Shown here: positions 45,121 to 57,099 of the stretch, in pieces | Position numbering within the stretch: position 1 is the first letter of the stretch | How the letters are laid out: every line of letters starts with the position of its first letter | DNA from: Agrostemma githago | Lineage: Eukaryota; Streptophyta; Magnoliopsida; Caryophyllales; Caryophyllaceae | DNA: 64,000 nucleotides | Reading direction: 5' to 3' | Assembly (NCBI GenBank): GCA_958450325.1 | Contig: OY288241.1 | Span: 45,831,978-45,895,977, forward strand | The notes under the pieces: generated by a model | What the model was told of the DNA's origin: nothing | Seen by the model: the letters and a program-made list of their open reading frames with translations, nothing else | Databases searched by the model: none | Made by a program: the position numbers and the translations under genes

Positions 45121-45130
45121 GTATATATAG
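45121..45130 (-). promoter_or_regulatory. TATA box of the antisense gene
   Basis: Minus strand CTATATATAC, about 70 bp upstream of the ATG at 45052. Distance and context fit a promoter of its own for the antisense transcript. Confidence 0.5.
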
Positions 45131-45517
45131 CCCTAATCCCACAAGAATTAGGAAACGACGAAAATTTCAATAACCCGGACCCGAACCGCCTCGGCCTAGG
45201 CGCCCAAATTTCCAACCGCCCAAGCCCTGGCGACCCTGGACCCGAGAGCCTCAGACCAAGCGCCCATATCGAAGCGGGCAGCATCTAGAACAACCCCAAA
45301 GGTAGAAACACCAATCCCGCGTTATACCATGGCTACCACATGACACCGCGGACATCGGGAACTACCTCCCGAAACCGTTAAAACCCGCCCCGAAAATTGA
45401 AGCACTCGTGTAGGGACCACAGAAACGCAAATTAACCCGTCGGACGCTCGGGACTTAGACATTTTTTAATTTTTTTTTCGGGGGATAAACTACCCCACCT
45501 AGGCGTGTTGTAGCCTG

Positions 45518-45660
45518 TTGGCAGTCATCGTCAGGTCGCGTCTATAGCCTAACAAGGCAATATTATAAGGATGCAAAAAGTGGTCGCCTATTGGCAGTCA
45601 TCGTCAGGTCGCGTCTGTAGCCTAACAAGGCAATATTATAAGGATGCAAAAAGTGGTCTA
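45518..45660 (+). repeat. Tandem duplication, 73-bp unit
   Basis: TTGGCAGTCATCGTCAGGTC begins at 45518 and 45591; the two copies differ at only a base or two, so the duplication is recent. It lies in the spacer (45131-46068) between the two antisense genes, where I see nothing else. Confidence 0.9.
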
Positions 45661-46068
45661 ACTTTTTCAAAAGTTACACAAATTTTAAACTTCTATTTCG
45701 TTCTAAATGTTAAAGCAACTAAACTCATCTCTTAATATACTCGGTCAAAACACACCAATGTTTTACGTTAGCATTTTACATCTCATCCATCTAGAGTCAA
45801 AACATTTTAATCGACGTACTATCTAATCCGATTCCCGGCTAAAATCGACGCATTTCAAAACATCCAAAAGTAACTGTTTTCACACCGTTGTACAACGTCA
45901 ACGCGCCCCAAACTAGGTCAGATAGCAAATGAATGAACGCAAAAGTGATTACTTGTCAATCTAGGTAACAATTCGCCAAACAAAAACACAAGACTAATCC
46001 AGCTAATTCAAGTACTAAAATTTTAAAAACAAATATACAACATATACAAATTCACACACAAATCGAGA

Positions 46069-48914
46069 CTAGGAAGGACTCGTAGAAGCCACACCAATAG
46101 CTATCACAACCTCACAAAGGTTGCCATCTAAACCTAGATCCTCCATGTCTATAAGAGGAGACTCACTACCATCCATCCCCGACAGCATGTCTAAGGTAGC
46201 CGCCTCGGTGACTCCTCCGATCTTCTCGTTAGCACCCGTAGCCTCAACCTCCCTTTCAACCCGGTGCCTAGCCTCACCTTGCGCAGAGGTCTCACCCTGA
46301 GACCGAGGCAGGATGGCGATTTCGTCAGCCCGAGATTGCAGGAGCTGTCGCGCCTCAGCCGCTTCCGCCTCGAGCTCGGTCACCTGAGTCTCCAGCTGCC
46401 CCACCATATTTGGGATATCCTACAAATACGCTTAAACATTAAGAGAGAACACCAACAGCCTAGAAAACCACCCTAATCACACAAACTCACCGATCGAGGC
46501 TCCGAAGTATCACGGGGAACCCTCGAGGCATAGGCCAAGAAGCAGTTAGCGGCCTGCCACAACCGCTGATGACAAGCTGATGAAACCTGAAAAGTGAAAC
46601 CACGAAAGTTAGACAAACCAATCCCAACTCTTAGAACACAGACCCAAAACGAAAGTCAAAACTTACCCGGTACACCCGATCACGCCTCTACTCCAGCGTC
46701 CATCTCCTCAGCAGAACACGGGGGGAGAGGCTCGGTGAAAGGTATCCAGCCGCATTCACCCTAAGCAGCGTCAGGGGAAAATCTGGGGACTGGATTTCAT
46801 CAGCCGGATCGGCCAGCTGAGAAAACAACAGATTGGTCGGTCAGAGGGCAAGGAAACGACAAACCGCAAAACAAATCTTAGAACCAAAATTAGAACATTA
46901 CCACGAGGCGGTACCAAGCTAACCGCCGGGTGACGTGAGATAGATTGGAGGCGCATGGCACCAAGAGCACATCGCCTCCAATCCTTCTCCCTCCCTATCC
47001 TTGAGGATCTCTGCAGTGGTCGGTGGTCTAAACATGGTCCGGAGAGGATCAACCGGCACCCTGAAGTCATCATATAGGCACTGACGCACCAACCGCTCGC
47101 CCAGATACCAAACCGGGCGAAACAACGCAGGAAGGAGCATCCTTCTGTAACTTCGAGGTCGTAGCTCCGTGGCCACGTACTCCGGCACGCCCTCATAATC
47201 AACCCAAGGGCGGGCCACAAACTACACAAATGAACCAACACTACGATAAATCCTAAACCTCGAGGGCTACTAAGATAAGTAGGACATGAAAAAAGAAAAC
47301 TTACAACCCTGAGGCTCAACATGTTAACCAGTGCATTCTCTGATGGGTAATGGTCGGTAGTGCTCTTAGGCTGAGCCAGCCTCCACTCGATTCCCGCCGG
47401 GAATCTCTTCGGGTGAACCGGCACCGTCTTGGGTACCAAATAAGAAAAATAGGATTAGATCCAAGCCTGCAACAAACACGGAATACATTTAGCAAACACT
47501 AAGCCAAAGCCAAGCAGAACTCGAGATACAAGAGTGAGAATAGTAGCTAACCTCCAATATAAGGCCCGGACCCACGATGGGCACAGCTGAGGCCGACTCT
47601 ATCGCCAACGGCCTCACCATGACTTGCAGGCAGCGAGACATCTTTGCGAAAGCCGCGGTTACCCAATCATAACGACCCAGCTGAGTCGGGTCCTCTAGGA
47701 GAGGCAAAATCCTAATGCTAAACCTCTCGCCTTTATCCGAGAAGTGGGTCGACCCTAGGAAATACCACAACCACAACAGAGCATCCTGCTCCAGCGTGTT
47801 GGGGTCCCGGCCCTCTAACACCGTCACTCACTCAAAGTGATCGGTGATATACGAACTCACCAAAGCATGAGGCGCACTATATGCCTCATGCGGTAAACAG
47901 TCCCCAATGAGGCTCCGAACCCCATCACTATCTAGCCTAGGGCCTTCGGCGGCCCACCTAATCCTATCCGGTCCCCAAGGCAAATCGGTAATCATCCCAA
48001 AATCCTCTAGGGTCATTCCCACCTCCCCAAAAGCCATGTGGAAGGTCGAGGTAGTATCGTGGAAGCGATCTATCATCGCTCTAATCACCATAAGGTTGCA
48101 CTTAGTCTTACAACCCACCAACCTAACCCACTGCTCAACCACGGGACCTAGAGCAGTCCTCGCGATAATCCACTTTACCGCAGGGGTCAACGTCTGAAAA
48201 TAAATCTCGAGACACGTAGTAAAGCCCGAGAAAGTCCTCATCGGACCTTGGGGCTGCAAACCGAAACAATACGAGCTTAAACAAAACTAGTCTAGCCTAG
48301 CCAGAGTAAAAAATCGAAGACATAGCTAACAAACCCAAATATAACACTCACCAGACCCCGCACGATACGGTAAGAAATGTGACGGTCAAGGTGAAAAGCA
48401 GCTGTTGACCATCCCAATCCCGAGCCCACTCGGGATCCTCATAAACAATCTCCTCATCCTCCGGTACAGGAACCGGAACGTGAGCCCTCCTATCTAGGGG
48501 TGTTCAAAAAGTGACCCGGACCGGCAAACCCCACCGACCCGTAACGTACGGTCTGATCCGGTCCGATCCGGTCCGCGGGTCTCCAAAAACTTGGTTGCCG
48601 GTCTGCTGTCCGGTTCGGTCCGGTCCACACTTAAAATAATTAATCAAATTTAGTGTATTTTCCCGGTCCGGTCCGGTCTTAAGAGGGTTCGGTCTTGTCC
48701 GGTCCGGGTTTCTTTGTAACCGGTCCGGTCCGCGGGTTTGGATTTTTGGGTTGCCGGTCCGCGGGTCAAGTCGGTCCGGTCCGGATTTGGACCGGTGAAC
48801 ACCCCTACTCCTATCGACCATCTCCGGAAGCCTACGCTTCCTCACTCTATCAAAATCGGCCTCATTTATGGCCTCAGGGTCATGACGCTGAGACGAGGTA
48901 CTTCGTCGTCTCAT
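46069..48914 (-). pseudogene. Plant mobile domain (PMD, MAIN-like) gene, antisense inside the Tat element
   Basis: Multi-exon gene read right to left. Exon 1, 48914-48352, starts MRRRSTSSQRHDPEAIN and is split by a MITE. Exon 2, 48252-47552, carries the mobile-domain signature STFHMAFGEVGMTLEDFGMI and LWYFLGSTHFSDKGERF plus LLEDPTQLGRYDWVTAAF. Exon 3 is about 47466-47304, exon 4 about 47222-46920 (WVDYEGVPEYVATELRPRSY). Two small exons follow, then a last exon ending at 46069 that encodes a coiled coil (LETQVTELEAEAAEARQLL). In-frame stops lie near 47829, 47456 and in the exon near 46690, so it is a pseudogene. The domain (Pfam PF10536) is known from MAIN/MAIL proteins and from transposable elements. 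Here it is between integrase and the 3' LTR, beside a second antisense gene. The role in elements is unknown. Confidence 0.75.
48495..48807. mobile_element. hAT-type MITE in exon 1 of the mobile-domain gene
   Basis: A 313-bp element with perfect 12-bp inverted termini TAGGGGTGTTCA / TGAACACCCCTA. It is flanked by the 8-bp duplication CTCCTATC (48487-48494 and 48808-48815), the hAT signature. The interior is dense in CCGGTCCGGTCC words and has no gene; the frames through it are accidental. Confidence 0.92.
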
Positions 48915-50152
48915 ACGAATCCCTCAGGGAGTCTGTGAACTCGTCCCGACAACCTCATCACTATGAGCTCCCTTGGTACGCTCGATGTTACCTCTCACTA
49001 CAAAATCAAACAAAAAAGAAGAAAATTCGTGCCTCAGGTCTGGCTAATGCAGCTCAAACAGGTCAAAATGGGGTCAAAATTTCGGACAAGGATATCAAAA
49101 TTCCACAAAGGACGTTAGCACCCATTTTTGATCCCGGTAACAATGGAAGTGGTTTCGGGAAAATCCGGCATCGTTACGACACCTTTTGGTCCGTCTCGAG
49201 ACACACAAAACCTCACGCAAAGCCCTAGAAGTCACCCTAGCCCATGAAAACCGACAAGAGAGCTACCCACATCCTCACAAACACTATTTGAACGAGATTA
49301 CACAAAATAAACATGGAAATAATCGGGAAAACGGTCCCTAGCTCTACCATTTGGAACCTATCACCCTAGGAAGCCATTATCGCACCTCGAGAACCTCTAT
49401 CAAGCTTATAACAAACCTAACAAGCTCTAATCGACCCTAGTTTAACAATGGGACTAAGCATAAGCATCAAAACTTAACATACTAAAAACCCCCCAAATCA
49501 ATTTTCTAAGGTTTTCAACAAAACTAACTAATAATCAATCAAATCGAGCAAAAACGATAATGAACAAGTAAAAGACGTTTACCCGAAGTCGACATTGTCG
49601 CGTACGACGAAAAATCGAGACGAATTTGGCAAGAAAAGTCGAGAAATCGACTTTGGGGCGAAAGGGGCAACGCGTTTGAGTTTTGTGTGGAATGAAACGA
49701 TCGCCCCAATTTTCGATTCCTTAAACAGACCCGATCCCCAGAAACCCGACCGCTTTAGGCGACGCGTTCGAGTCCTGGCACGCTGGGGGCTAGGCGCCTG
49801 AAGATTGGAGCGCAGACAAACGCGCGTCTGAGCTGCCCGGTAAAGACTAAAACAAAGCAAACGAAACTCTAAATTCGATACACATAAAACCGCACCTTTT
49901 AAGACAAGCAAAATAACAATAACGAAGCAATTACTAATCATAATCGACAATACACGCTCGATAATAAGACAAACATCAGAAACACGTTTAACACGAACGC
50001 GTAACAAAAACAGTCTGACCCAAACTAATCTAAGCAAACTCTAAGCAAATCCCAAATGCATAACAAACTAAAACAAATCAAGAGCAAACCCAATCGAATA
50101 AGACAAACTCACTAAACAAAAACTTTTAACTAAAACAAATAAACAAACCGCA
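48915..50152. other. Spacer upstream of the antisense genes
   Basis: No gene I can support. Minus-strand frame 49579-50037 is open for 152 codons but has no motif. The region would hold the promoter of the mobile-domain gene; I see no clear TATA box. Confidence 0.5.
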
Positions 50153-50510
50153 TTTTGCCCGAGGGACGTTAGTATCCCGGAGGCACATCAATTTTGCCCG
50201 AGGGACGTTAGTATCCCGGAAGCACAGTAATTTTTCCCAAGGGACGTTAGTATCTCGGAGGCACAACATTTTGCCCGAGGGACGTTAGTATCCCGGAGGC
50301 ACAGCATTTTGCCTGAGGGACGTTAGTATCCCGAAGGCGCAGTATTTTGCCCGAGGGACGTTAGTATCCCGGAGGCACAGCATTTTGCCCGAGGGACGTT
50401 AGTATCCCGGAGGCACAACAATCTTACCTGAGGGACGTTAGTATCCTGGAGGCATAGCAACAACAATTTTGCGCGAGGGACGTTAGTATCCCGAAGGCAT
50501 AGCAACAACA
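50153..50510 (+). repeat. Minisatellite A, about nine units of 38-45 bp
   Basis: Core GAGGGACGTTAGTATCCCGG followed by AGGCACA, repeated about nine times. The last two units carry an added AACAACAA. Frames through it are repeat artefacts. Confidence 0.95.
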
Positions 50511-50512
50511 AT

Positions 50513-51080
50513 TGTCGAGTGGATACTAACGCCCTCGAAGGAGTCTGATACCTCCGCAGCATTTTTCATTCGAGAGGAGACCGACGCCCTCGAATAGTTT
50601 ACTTTGTCCTAGGGGTCAGAGCATCCCTGAAGACAGTTGCTCGATTGGAGACTGACGCCCTCGAGTAGTTTACAACAACAATTTTATCCTAGGGGTCAGA
50701 GCATCCTCGAAGACAGCTGCTCGAGTGGAGACTGACGCCCTCGAGTAATTAACAACAGCAACCTTGTCCTAGGGGTCAAAGCATCCCCAAAGACAGCTGC
50801 TCGAGAGGAGACTGACGCCCTCGAGTAATTAACAACAACAATCTTGTCCTAGGGGTCAGAAGCATCTCGAAAGACAGTCGTTCGAGTGGAGACTGACGCC
50901 ATCGAATGGTTCTTTTATCTCATTTTGTTTTGTCCTAGGGGTCAGAGCATCCCCGAGGACAGTTATTTGAGTTGAGACTGACGCCCTCGAGTAGTTTACC
51001 TCATCTTGTTTTGTCCTAGGGGTCAGAGCATCCCCAAAGACGATCGCTCGAGTGGAGACTAACGCCTTCGAACATTTAAC
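50513..51080 (+). repeat. Minisatellite B, about six units of 80-90 bp
   Basis: Units contain GTCCTAGGGGTCAGAGCATC, AAGACAG, CTCGAGTGGAGACTGACGCC and CTCGAGTA. The first unit grades out of minisatellite A, sharing a TACTAACG-CCCTCGA word, so the two arrays may have a common origin. Confidence 0.92.
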
Positions 51081-51299
51081 TCAATGGTTCACAAGCACCC
51101 CGAAAGAAACATTTGTTTAAATAAAAGACCACACATAAGAACGTTCATTGCGTGTGCGTTGAACGCGTCATATACACACAAAAACATTTAAAATTAAAAG
51201 AACTTTTAAACAATCCAAGAAGACAAAGCGCGAGCGCATAAAGAACCAAGAACGAGATATCAAGCAACGGCCCGAGCCCAAGCAAGCAACCGCAAGCAA

Positions 51300-51465
51300 A
51301 GACGTCAGGTATGATTTCTAAGCTATGGCTGGCGAGCCTCAACACGTAGTCCACCGGACTTAAAACGACCCGACCGGACAGCCACCAGGTCGTAATCTTC
51401 GATTGACCTGTGCGGCTATACTTTGACTTTCGCCTTGTCCAAGCCTCAGTCAAAGTGAGGGCTTC
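51300..51465 (+). promoter_or_regulatory. Tat 3' end: hairpin and polypurine tract
   Basis: CTTTGACT (51421-51428) pairs perfectly with AGTCAAAG (51448-51455) across a 19-nt loop. TGAGGGCTTC follows and the LTR begins at 51466. It matches 37732-38002. Confidence 0.7.
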
Positions 51466-53533
51466 TGTAGACACCCAGATTTGGACCTGGTGACTACGAA
51501 GGTGCCCGAAAAACACCCAATGACGATAGGTCTGCAACGCAACGCGGGTTCGCGATGTTTTAGGTAGTTTTCTATAGAACGGATCAAATAATTACTCGGA
51601 AAAATTAAAACTAACATGATGGCATCCTTAGTCGTGTCATTACGGTCGTATAGACACTAATTAGTGTCAAGTCCGACACCAGGATCCCCGAGTCGGTCCC
51701 GAAACTCAAACCGAGTCTGCACCGCGCCTAGCGAAACTCGGGATGCACACCCGAGGCCCACTAATGATCACAGAGCTAGGTCAAGCCCCGAAAGCCTTAA
51801 CGCCCAAGTATTGAATTATCCTCCTCCCTCTCGGTTTTGAAAAGTAACAAAATTGTATCTTCAAAATCCCGACCACCCCACCTCACGCGCCTTAGTATTC
51901 CCGCGCCTTAGCCCAGGCGCCTAAGTCTTGGTGCGCCCCAGCTCAGGCGTCCATATGGCTGACGAGGGCCGAAAATACCTATAAATACCCCCGTCTGCCT
52001 CATTCATTCGACACAATTTTCTCCTCTTCTCTTCCACCTCTAACTCTCTCTCTAAGGGCTCGCACTCCGACACCCGAGGCAAACGATCCACTCGATCGTA
52101 GTTCCGATAAAAGCGACATCAATGATACTCCTCACCTTCGAGCACCCCACTCGATACCGAGGTGCCTTTGATCGACAAGCTCAAGTCTAGTAGCGAAGCT
52201 TTGACGGATTAGCCACATAACTAGTCCATAGTAACGAAGCTCTGCCGGAGTAGCCGCAGGTGGGGCAAACGGTAACGAAGCTCTGCCGGAGTCACTGGTC
52301 AAGCTAGGAGGATCCGCCTGTTGAAACCGAGTCGTCACTAGGTTGTCATCTAAACAAAACTTTCCATATTTGCACTTTCCTTTATTATGCACTACGATAA
52401 CGCTAGATGTGGACATTAGGTCCACGAACATCTACTAAAACACGTAACGTCCTAACTTCAATCACAAATACTAAAACACACTAAATGGACCCAAGTAATT
52501 CCGAGATCCGTTCTCAAACTATCTATGCATCGAGTCCCATTTAGTGTACACTCCGAGGGTGCAACTCCTCACAACGTGATTTACTTACATTCGCATTTAC
52601 AGTTTTTCGTATGATTTATTGCTTTTATGATCTTATAATCGCATGCTAAATCACCTAACACGGAATTCAAAATGTAAAACAACTAAAACTGAACAAAGTG
52701 ATGGTCGGGTTCCGTACTAGTCCAGGTGTTCACCTTACTAGGTTCGACGCATCTCTATTAATACCGAACCGACGCATCTTAAGCAGAATACCAGGTAAGG
52801 TATACCACGAGAATGACTAATATCTGTATTACCGTGTTAAAATTGACCTGCTAATACGTATAATACTAGTACTTTCTACTCTCCTACATGCATCTTTTCA
52901 TGGCCTGCTTGTCACGTGAAATCTCATGCAAAGAATGTAAACACAACTACTTTGACAACAACACTTACTTGTCCTTAAACACTCGACATAGTAAAAGACA
53001 TAGGGTTAAAACAACGGATGTTACAGCATTTCCACCACAACAAAAGAACAAGGTTATCAGCCTACCGATTGATTAGTAGAGGCCGCTATAGTGTGGGCGG
53101 GATTCGGTGTTGACATCTATCGGATGTTGGCTTCCCAATACGTACCCTCACCCATTATTCAGAATCGACGGTTTCCGGATGTCCGAAACCATTGGCAATG
53201 AGAGTCATTCCAGGCATGGAGTTCTTAAGGGTCCAAGTCTTTATCTTTAGGTCCCGTGCCACTCAACTTTGAGCCGGCAAGGGATCAAAGTTGACTTGAA
53301 CGGTTTCCGAGTCCCCATAATTGACTCGGTGGCGAATCCACAAATCAGCAACGAATTTGGTTCACTAAAAAGGTCGCCTTACCAAATGAATTGGCCTTTA
53401 AACATTTACAACCACGACTCGATCGATTCCCAAACGGAAACACAGGTACCCGCACCCGTCTAGTACAAGTCCGGATCGTCATCCCAATCGAGGTCCGTCA
53501 CTTCGCCCCGTACGCGAGATCGGACCGGCCCCA
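51466..53533 (+). repeat. Tat-lineage 3' LTR, end truncated
   Basis: Starts TGTAGACACCCAG after the PPT. TATA box TATAAATA at 51980-51987. Collinear with 5856-7550 and, inverted, with 57100-60058. It stops near 53533 inside the block GATCGGACCGGCCCC, short of the expected GTCCACA end, and is joined there to the 3' side of a minus-strand Tat gag. Confidence 0.78.
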
Positions 53534-53992
53534 ATGAGGAGGATTGGTCAGTCTTCATTTGAGGGATGTTTATTGTAGGAAATGGGTTTGCCTTCCGTCT
53601 TAAATTACAAGCTAAGAGACTATCTAGATTTGTCATAGGATTCGGAAATGCTCGTTCTTAGGGATAGTTTGTGGCTTTCTATACCGACATGGAATAGGTA
53701 AAAAGGAACACGGGATCTCGGTTCTTGTAATTCCTCGTTGTTTTGAGGTACGTTTGATTGTTATCGATAAATGGCATAGTATCGAGTTTTAAGCGAGAAA
53801 GTGCGTCATTTTGAATCAAGCGATCTTCTAGGCGCATTGTAAAGAAGAAAAGTTGATTTTCTATTTATTTATAGTAATAAGCGGGCTATGCGCCCGAGAT
53901 ATTATTTTCGGGGAGGTAGAGGACAGATACCCTCGCACCTTCTGAATCGATGTAAAAACAAAAGACATTTGGTATACTATTAGGTCTAGGCC

Positions 53993-55493
53993 CTAAGACG
54001 AACTAGACTCTGACTCGGACACAGAATTACTCGTCTTGGCAGATGCCCGTGCGTTGTCGGGATTTTTCTTGATATTCAGGATGTCCTTGTGTATAGGGTC
54101 GAGGTGGGAACAATCGATGGTGTCGTCAAAGATAGCATGAACGTTAAAGGGGTTTGTGGTATTGTTTGATTTCTCGGGTGGAGGGAGAGGAATCCTCCCA
54201 TTTTTTTATCATGTCTTGTATGACATGTTTGAGTCGAAGGCAAGATTCGGTATCATGCCTATTGCCACGGTGGTAATGACAATATTTATTAGCATCCCAT
54301 GATTTCCCTTTTCTGCTCGCGCGCGGTTTTGGGACAGGGCTCATGGGTTCGAGCTTCCCTTGCTCGATTAACCTTTTTAGAGCTTCGGTGTATGTGATGC
54401 CTTGTTTGGACAATGTTCTAGGGGTGAAGTTTGTTCTTCCTCTAGTGGTTGGTTCAACTAAGTTTACTTCCTAGGTTTTATTATTCCCAGATGACCCGTA
54501 AGGGCGGATTCTCGTGGATGTGGTTGGTACTTGATAACTCTTCCCCATTATTTTGGAGAATCCTCCCTTCTTCAGATCGTCCTCCAGACGTATTCCTAAG
54601 GTAGACAATTATTTGAAGGTATGGATATTTTGGTACCTAAGGTGAGAGGCGTAATTGGGCCTAAGGTTATTGACAAATTTCTCTACTAAGGTGGCTTCAT
54701 CGAGGCGGTTTACTCATTGTGTGCTGACCTTTCTCCACCTAGTCAAAAATTCGGAGAAGCCTTCCTCCTCGTTTTGGGAAAGGACCTCGAGGCTTCGGAT
54801 GGTGACTTGTGTTTCCGAATTATCCGCGTATTGTTTTGCCAATTCTATGAAGATGTCATCCCAGGTGGATATCTTTTTGGGGTCAAGGGAGTAAAACCAG
54901 AATCGAGGTGTGTCGCCTAAAGAGGATGGGAATATCCTAGCGAAAAGGCTGGGATTGACCCCCTTAATGGCCATGTAATCCTTAAAGGCCCGGATGTGGT
55001 TGAGGGGGTCCTCAGTTCCTTTGAACTTTGGTATGTTGGCTAGGGAAATGTTTTCTAGTAGCTGGTCGTTCACCAATTCAAACTTCCTATGGTTTTCGAG
55101 GTGGACATTGTTGCCTTGGTTTAGGCGCATTTGGTTTTCAAGGAAATCTATTCTACTCACGGCGGCCTGTAGGATGTCGTCTTGAGGTGGTGTAGTGAGG
55201 TCATGAGGGGTGACCCTGGCAGGAAATCCACCTAGTGGCGTGGAATTTAAAAGGACCTCGTTGAGGATTCGGTTATGGTGTTCATCAAAGGCCTTATCCC
55301 TCACGTGGCCTAGACGAGAGTCAATGCTGTTTACAGACACGTTCACGGTAATGATGATGGCCTGTAAGTCTCGGATCAGGTTGGTTAGGGTTCCTATGGT
55401 GTTATCCGTGGATTGTCCGGCGTCTTTACCGCTATGGTTACTTGCGTCTACACTTGAATCTCCTGACATGACTGCGAAAAACATGGTGTTCAT
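53993..55493 (-). pseudogene. Tat-lineage gag
   Basis: Starts at ATG 55493 (MNTMFFAVMSGDSS). An N-terminal coiled or variable region of about 150 residues is followed by the Gag core: LANIPKFKGTEDPLNHIRAF, FPSSLGDTPRFWFYSL, FIELAKQYADNSE and EGFSEFLTRWRKVS. The frame breaks near 54714. A second block has GITYTEALKRLIEQGKL and the CHYHRGNRHDTESC zinc knuckle. After another frameshift near 54190 the acidic tail (NNTTNPFNVHAIFDD...SVSESESSSS) ends with TAG at 53993. This is the particle protein of a minus-strand Tat element whose leader, PBS and LTR lie to the right. Protease and pol are missing, since the LTR piece at 51466-53533 abuts the 3' side. Dead copy. Confidence 0.85.
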
Positions 55494-57078
55494 GAGGGGG
55501 GGTCTACCAGACGACCTAGAAAGTCGAGGAATGCTCTTGCTTTAGCGACACAGAAATGAGACCCTTGACTCACGTGTGCTTAAGGTCATTGCTTTAGGGA
55601 CTCGGGTGCTTTAGACTCTTGGTGTATTCGGCGAAGCGACCAACAAACTTATGCCTCTGGAACGAGACAATTTGACACAAACCTCGAGAGTGAGATTAAA
55701 GAGAGATGACTTCTTGAGATGGGACAATCCAAAATGTAACCTCGATTAGAGGCGACCCTAGTAACTAACACAGACAGTTAATCACACGGTAGTACGACGT
55801 AAGGAATTGATCTCGATCCCGGCTTGGAATCAATGAGTTCTTGATGCTTTTGAAAACGGATGGGTTTTAAGGAAAAAAACCTTTTTTTTAAGTGAAAGTT
55901 CATAAAATTGGTATTACGATGGTTTAGTGACATCGTTTGTGATGTGAAAAGATGTTACTAAGTGAGCGTCGAGCTAGGACTCAACGAAAGCAAAAGTGTA
56001 AATAGTGATTTTACAGAAGAAGCATGGTTCTAAAGGAACCGGTTTTGAAAAGGATAATATTATGCTTTTGTCGAGACTACTATTTATCAGTTAGTCTGAC
56101 ATTTGCGGTGTAGACGGTGCTCGTGAGAGAATGTGGCGTCTGTGACGGTGCTTTGAAAGTGTGACTAAATCCTTGTGCAGAATTTAGGTAGTGAAAGTGT
56201 CTCTCTTTTTTTTGAAAAAAAAACTTTAAAAATGGGCGCCCCACGCTTGTCGACTCTATTAATTGGCATTTCGACGGGGATGGTTGTGTATTGTGAAAAG
56301 TATTTTGAGGGAGTAACCATTTTGGTTTCCTTAATTTCATTAATTGAAGTTTCGGTTGTGTTAACGGTATGTGCGAAAAAAATGTTTTGAAAAAAAAATG
56401 TGATGTGACCGCTTTAGGTGCCCTGGTCCCATTGATTGGAATTTTGTCGATGTTAACAATCCTCGTCGTTGCTTGAAAACGATGAGTTTTTATTTTGGCC
56501 AAGGCGATGGCGCCCACGAGAGTTTTATGAAAGCAATGGGTGTAAATCCGTCATGGCGACGGTGCTAAGGTGTTTTTTTTAAATAGCTTTGACTTGGCCG
56601 GAGTATCGGCGCCTAAAATGTAGTTTTGAAAAGAAGATATTCTTTTTTTTTCGAAAACGGAGTTCAGTGCGATTTAATATGTTGTCGTGGTTGAATCTAG
56701 ATTTTAGTGTTTTATCACATAGCTAGGAATGCGTACACTCATGCAGGATGCAAACACGGGTAGGTTAGGTTAGACTACCGCCCACGAATAGTCTTGCTTA
56801 GGTGACGACATGTCAACTAGGTAGGTGAGTGTCGTACCGTCTACTCAGAACCTACTCGTTTTGTATATCCGTGGGTTGCGCGTTAGGCGGCCGGAGCGTC
56901 AATCGAGGATCTCTCCGCGTGTCCATAAGGATCTTACCGCGAAGAGGTCGGTTGGTCCTAACATCGGTTAGGGTGGGCTTTTTAGGGCCAAAACCTATAG
57001 AGACCACAACAAGGAACAAGGAAATGAGCTTCACCGACCTCGTTCGAGTTACACCACCGTTTGAAACTTGTTTCCAAA
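55494..57078 (-). mobile_element. Tat 5' leader between PBS and gag
   Basis: 1.6 kb with poly-T/poly-A runs and no clear gene. A minus-strand frame at 56080-56517 (145 codons) is basic and unrecognised. The same leader, decayed, forms 4483-5855. Long leaders are usual in Tat/Ogre elements. Confidence 0.65.
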
Positions 57079-57096
57079 TCCCCAGCGAAGTCGCCA
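57079..57096 (-). other. Primer-binding site, tRNA-Arg type
   Basis: Minus strand TGGCGACTTCGCTGGGGA, one mismatch from the complement of the plant tRNA-Arg(ACG) 3' end, 3 nt from the LTR end TCCACA. A second PBS-like word (TGGCAACTCC on the minus strand, near 57395) lies 300 bp inside the LTR. Confidence 0.78.
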
Positions 57097-57099
57097 AAC

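Noticed and set aside
48504..48914. A continuous 136-codon minus-strand protein through the CCGGTCC region
   Set aside because: Its second half is MITE sequence; only the first 35 or so codons belong to the mobile-domain gene.
50323..50562. Minus-strand repeat protein with LLCLRDTNVPRAK units
   Set aside because: Translation of the 38-45 bp minisatellite; the frame is lost as the unit length changes.
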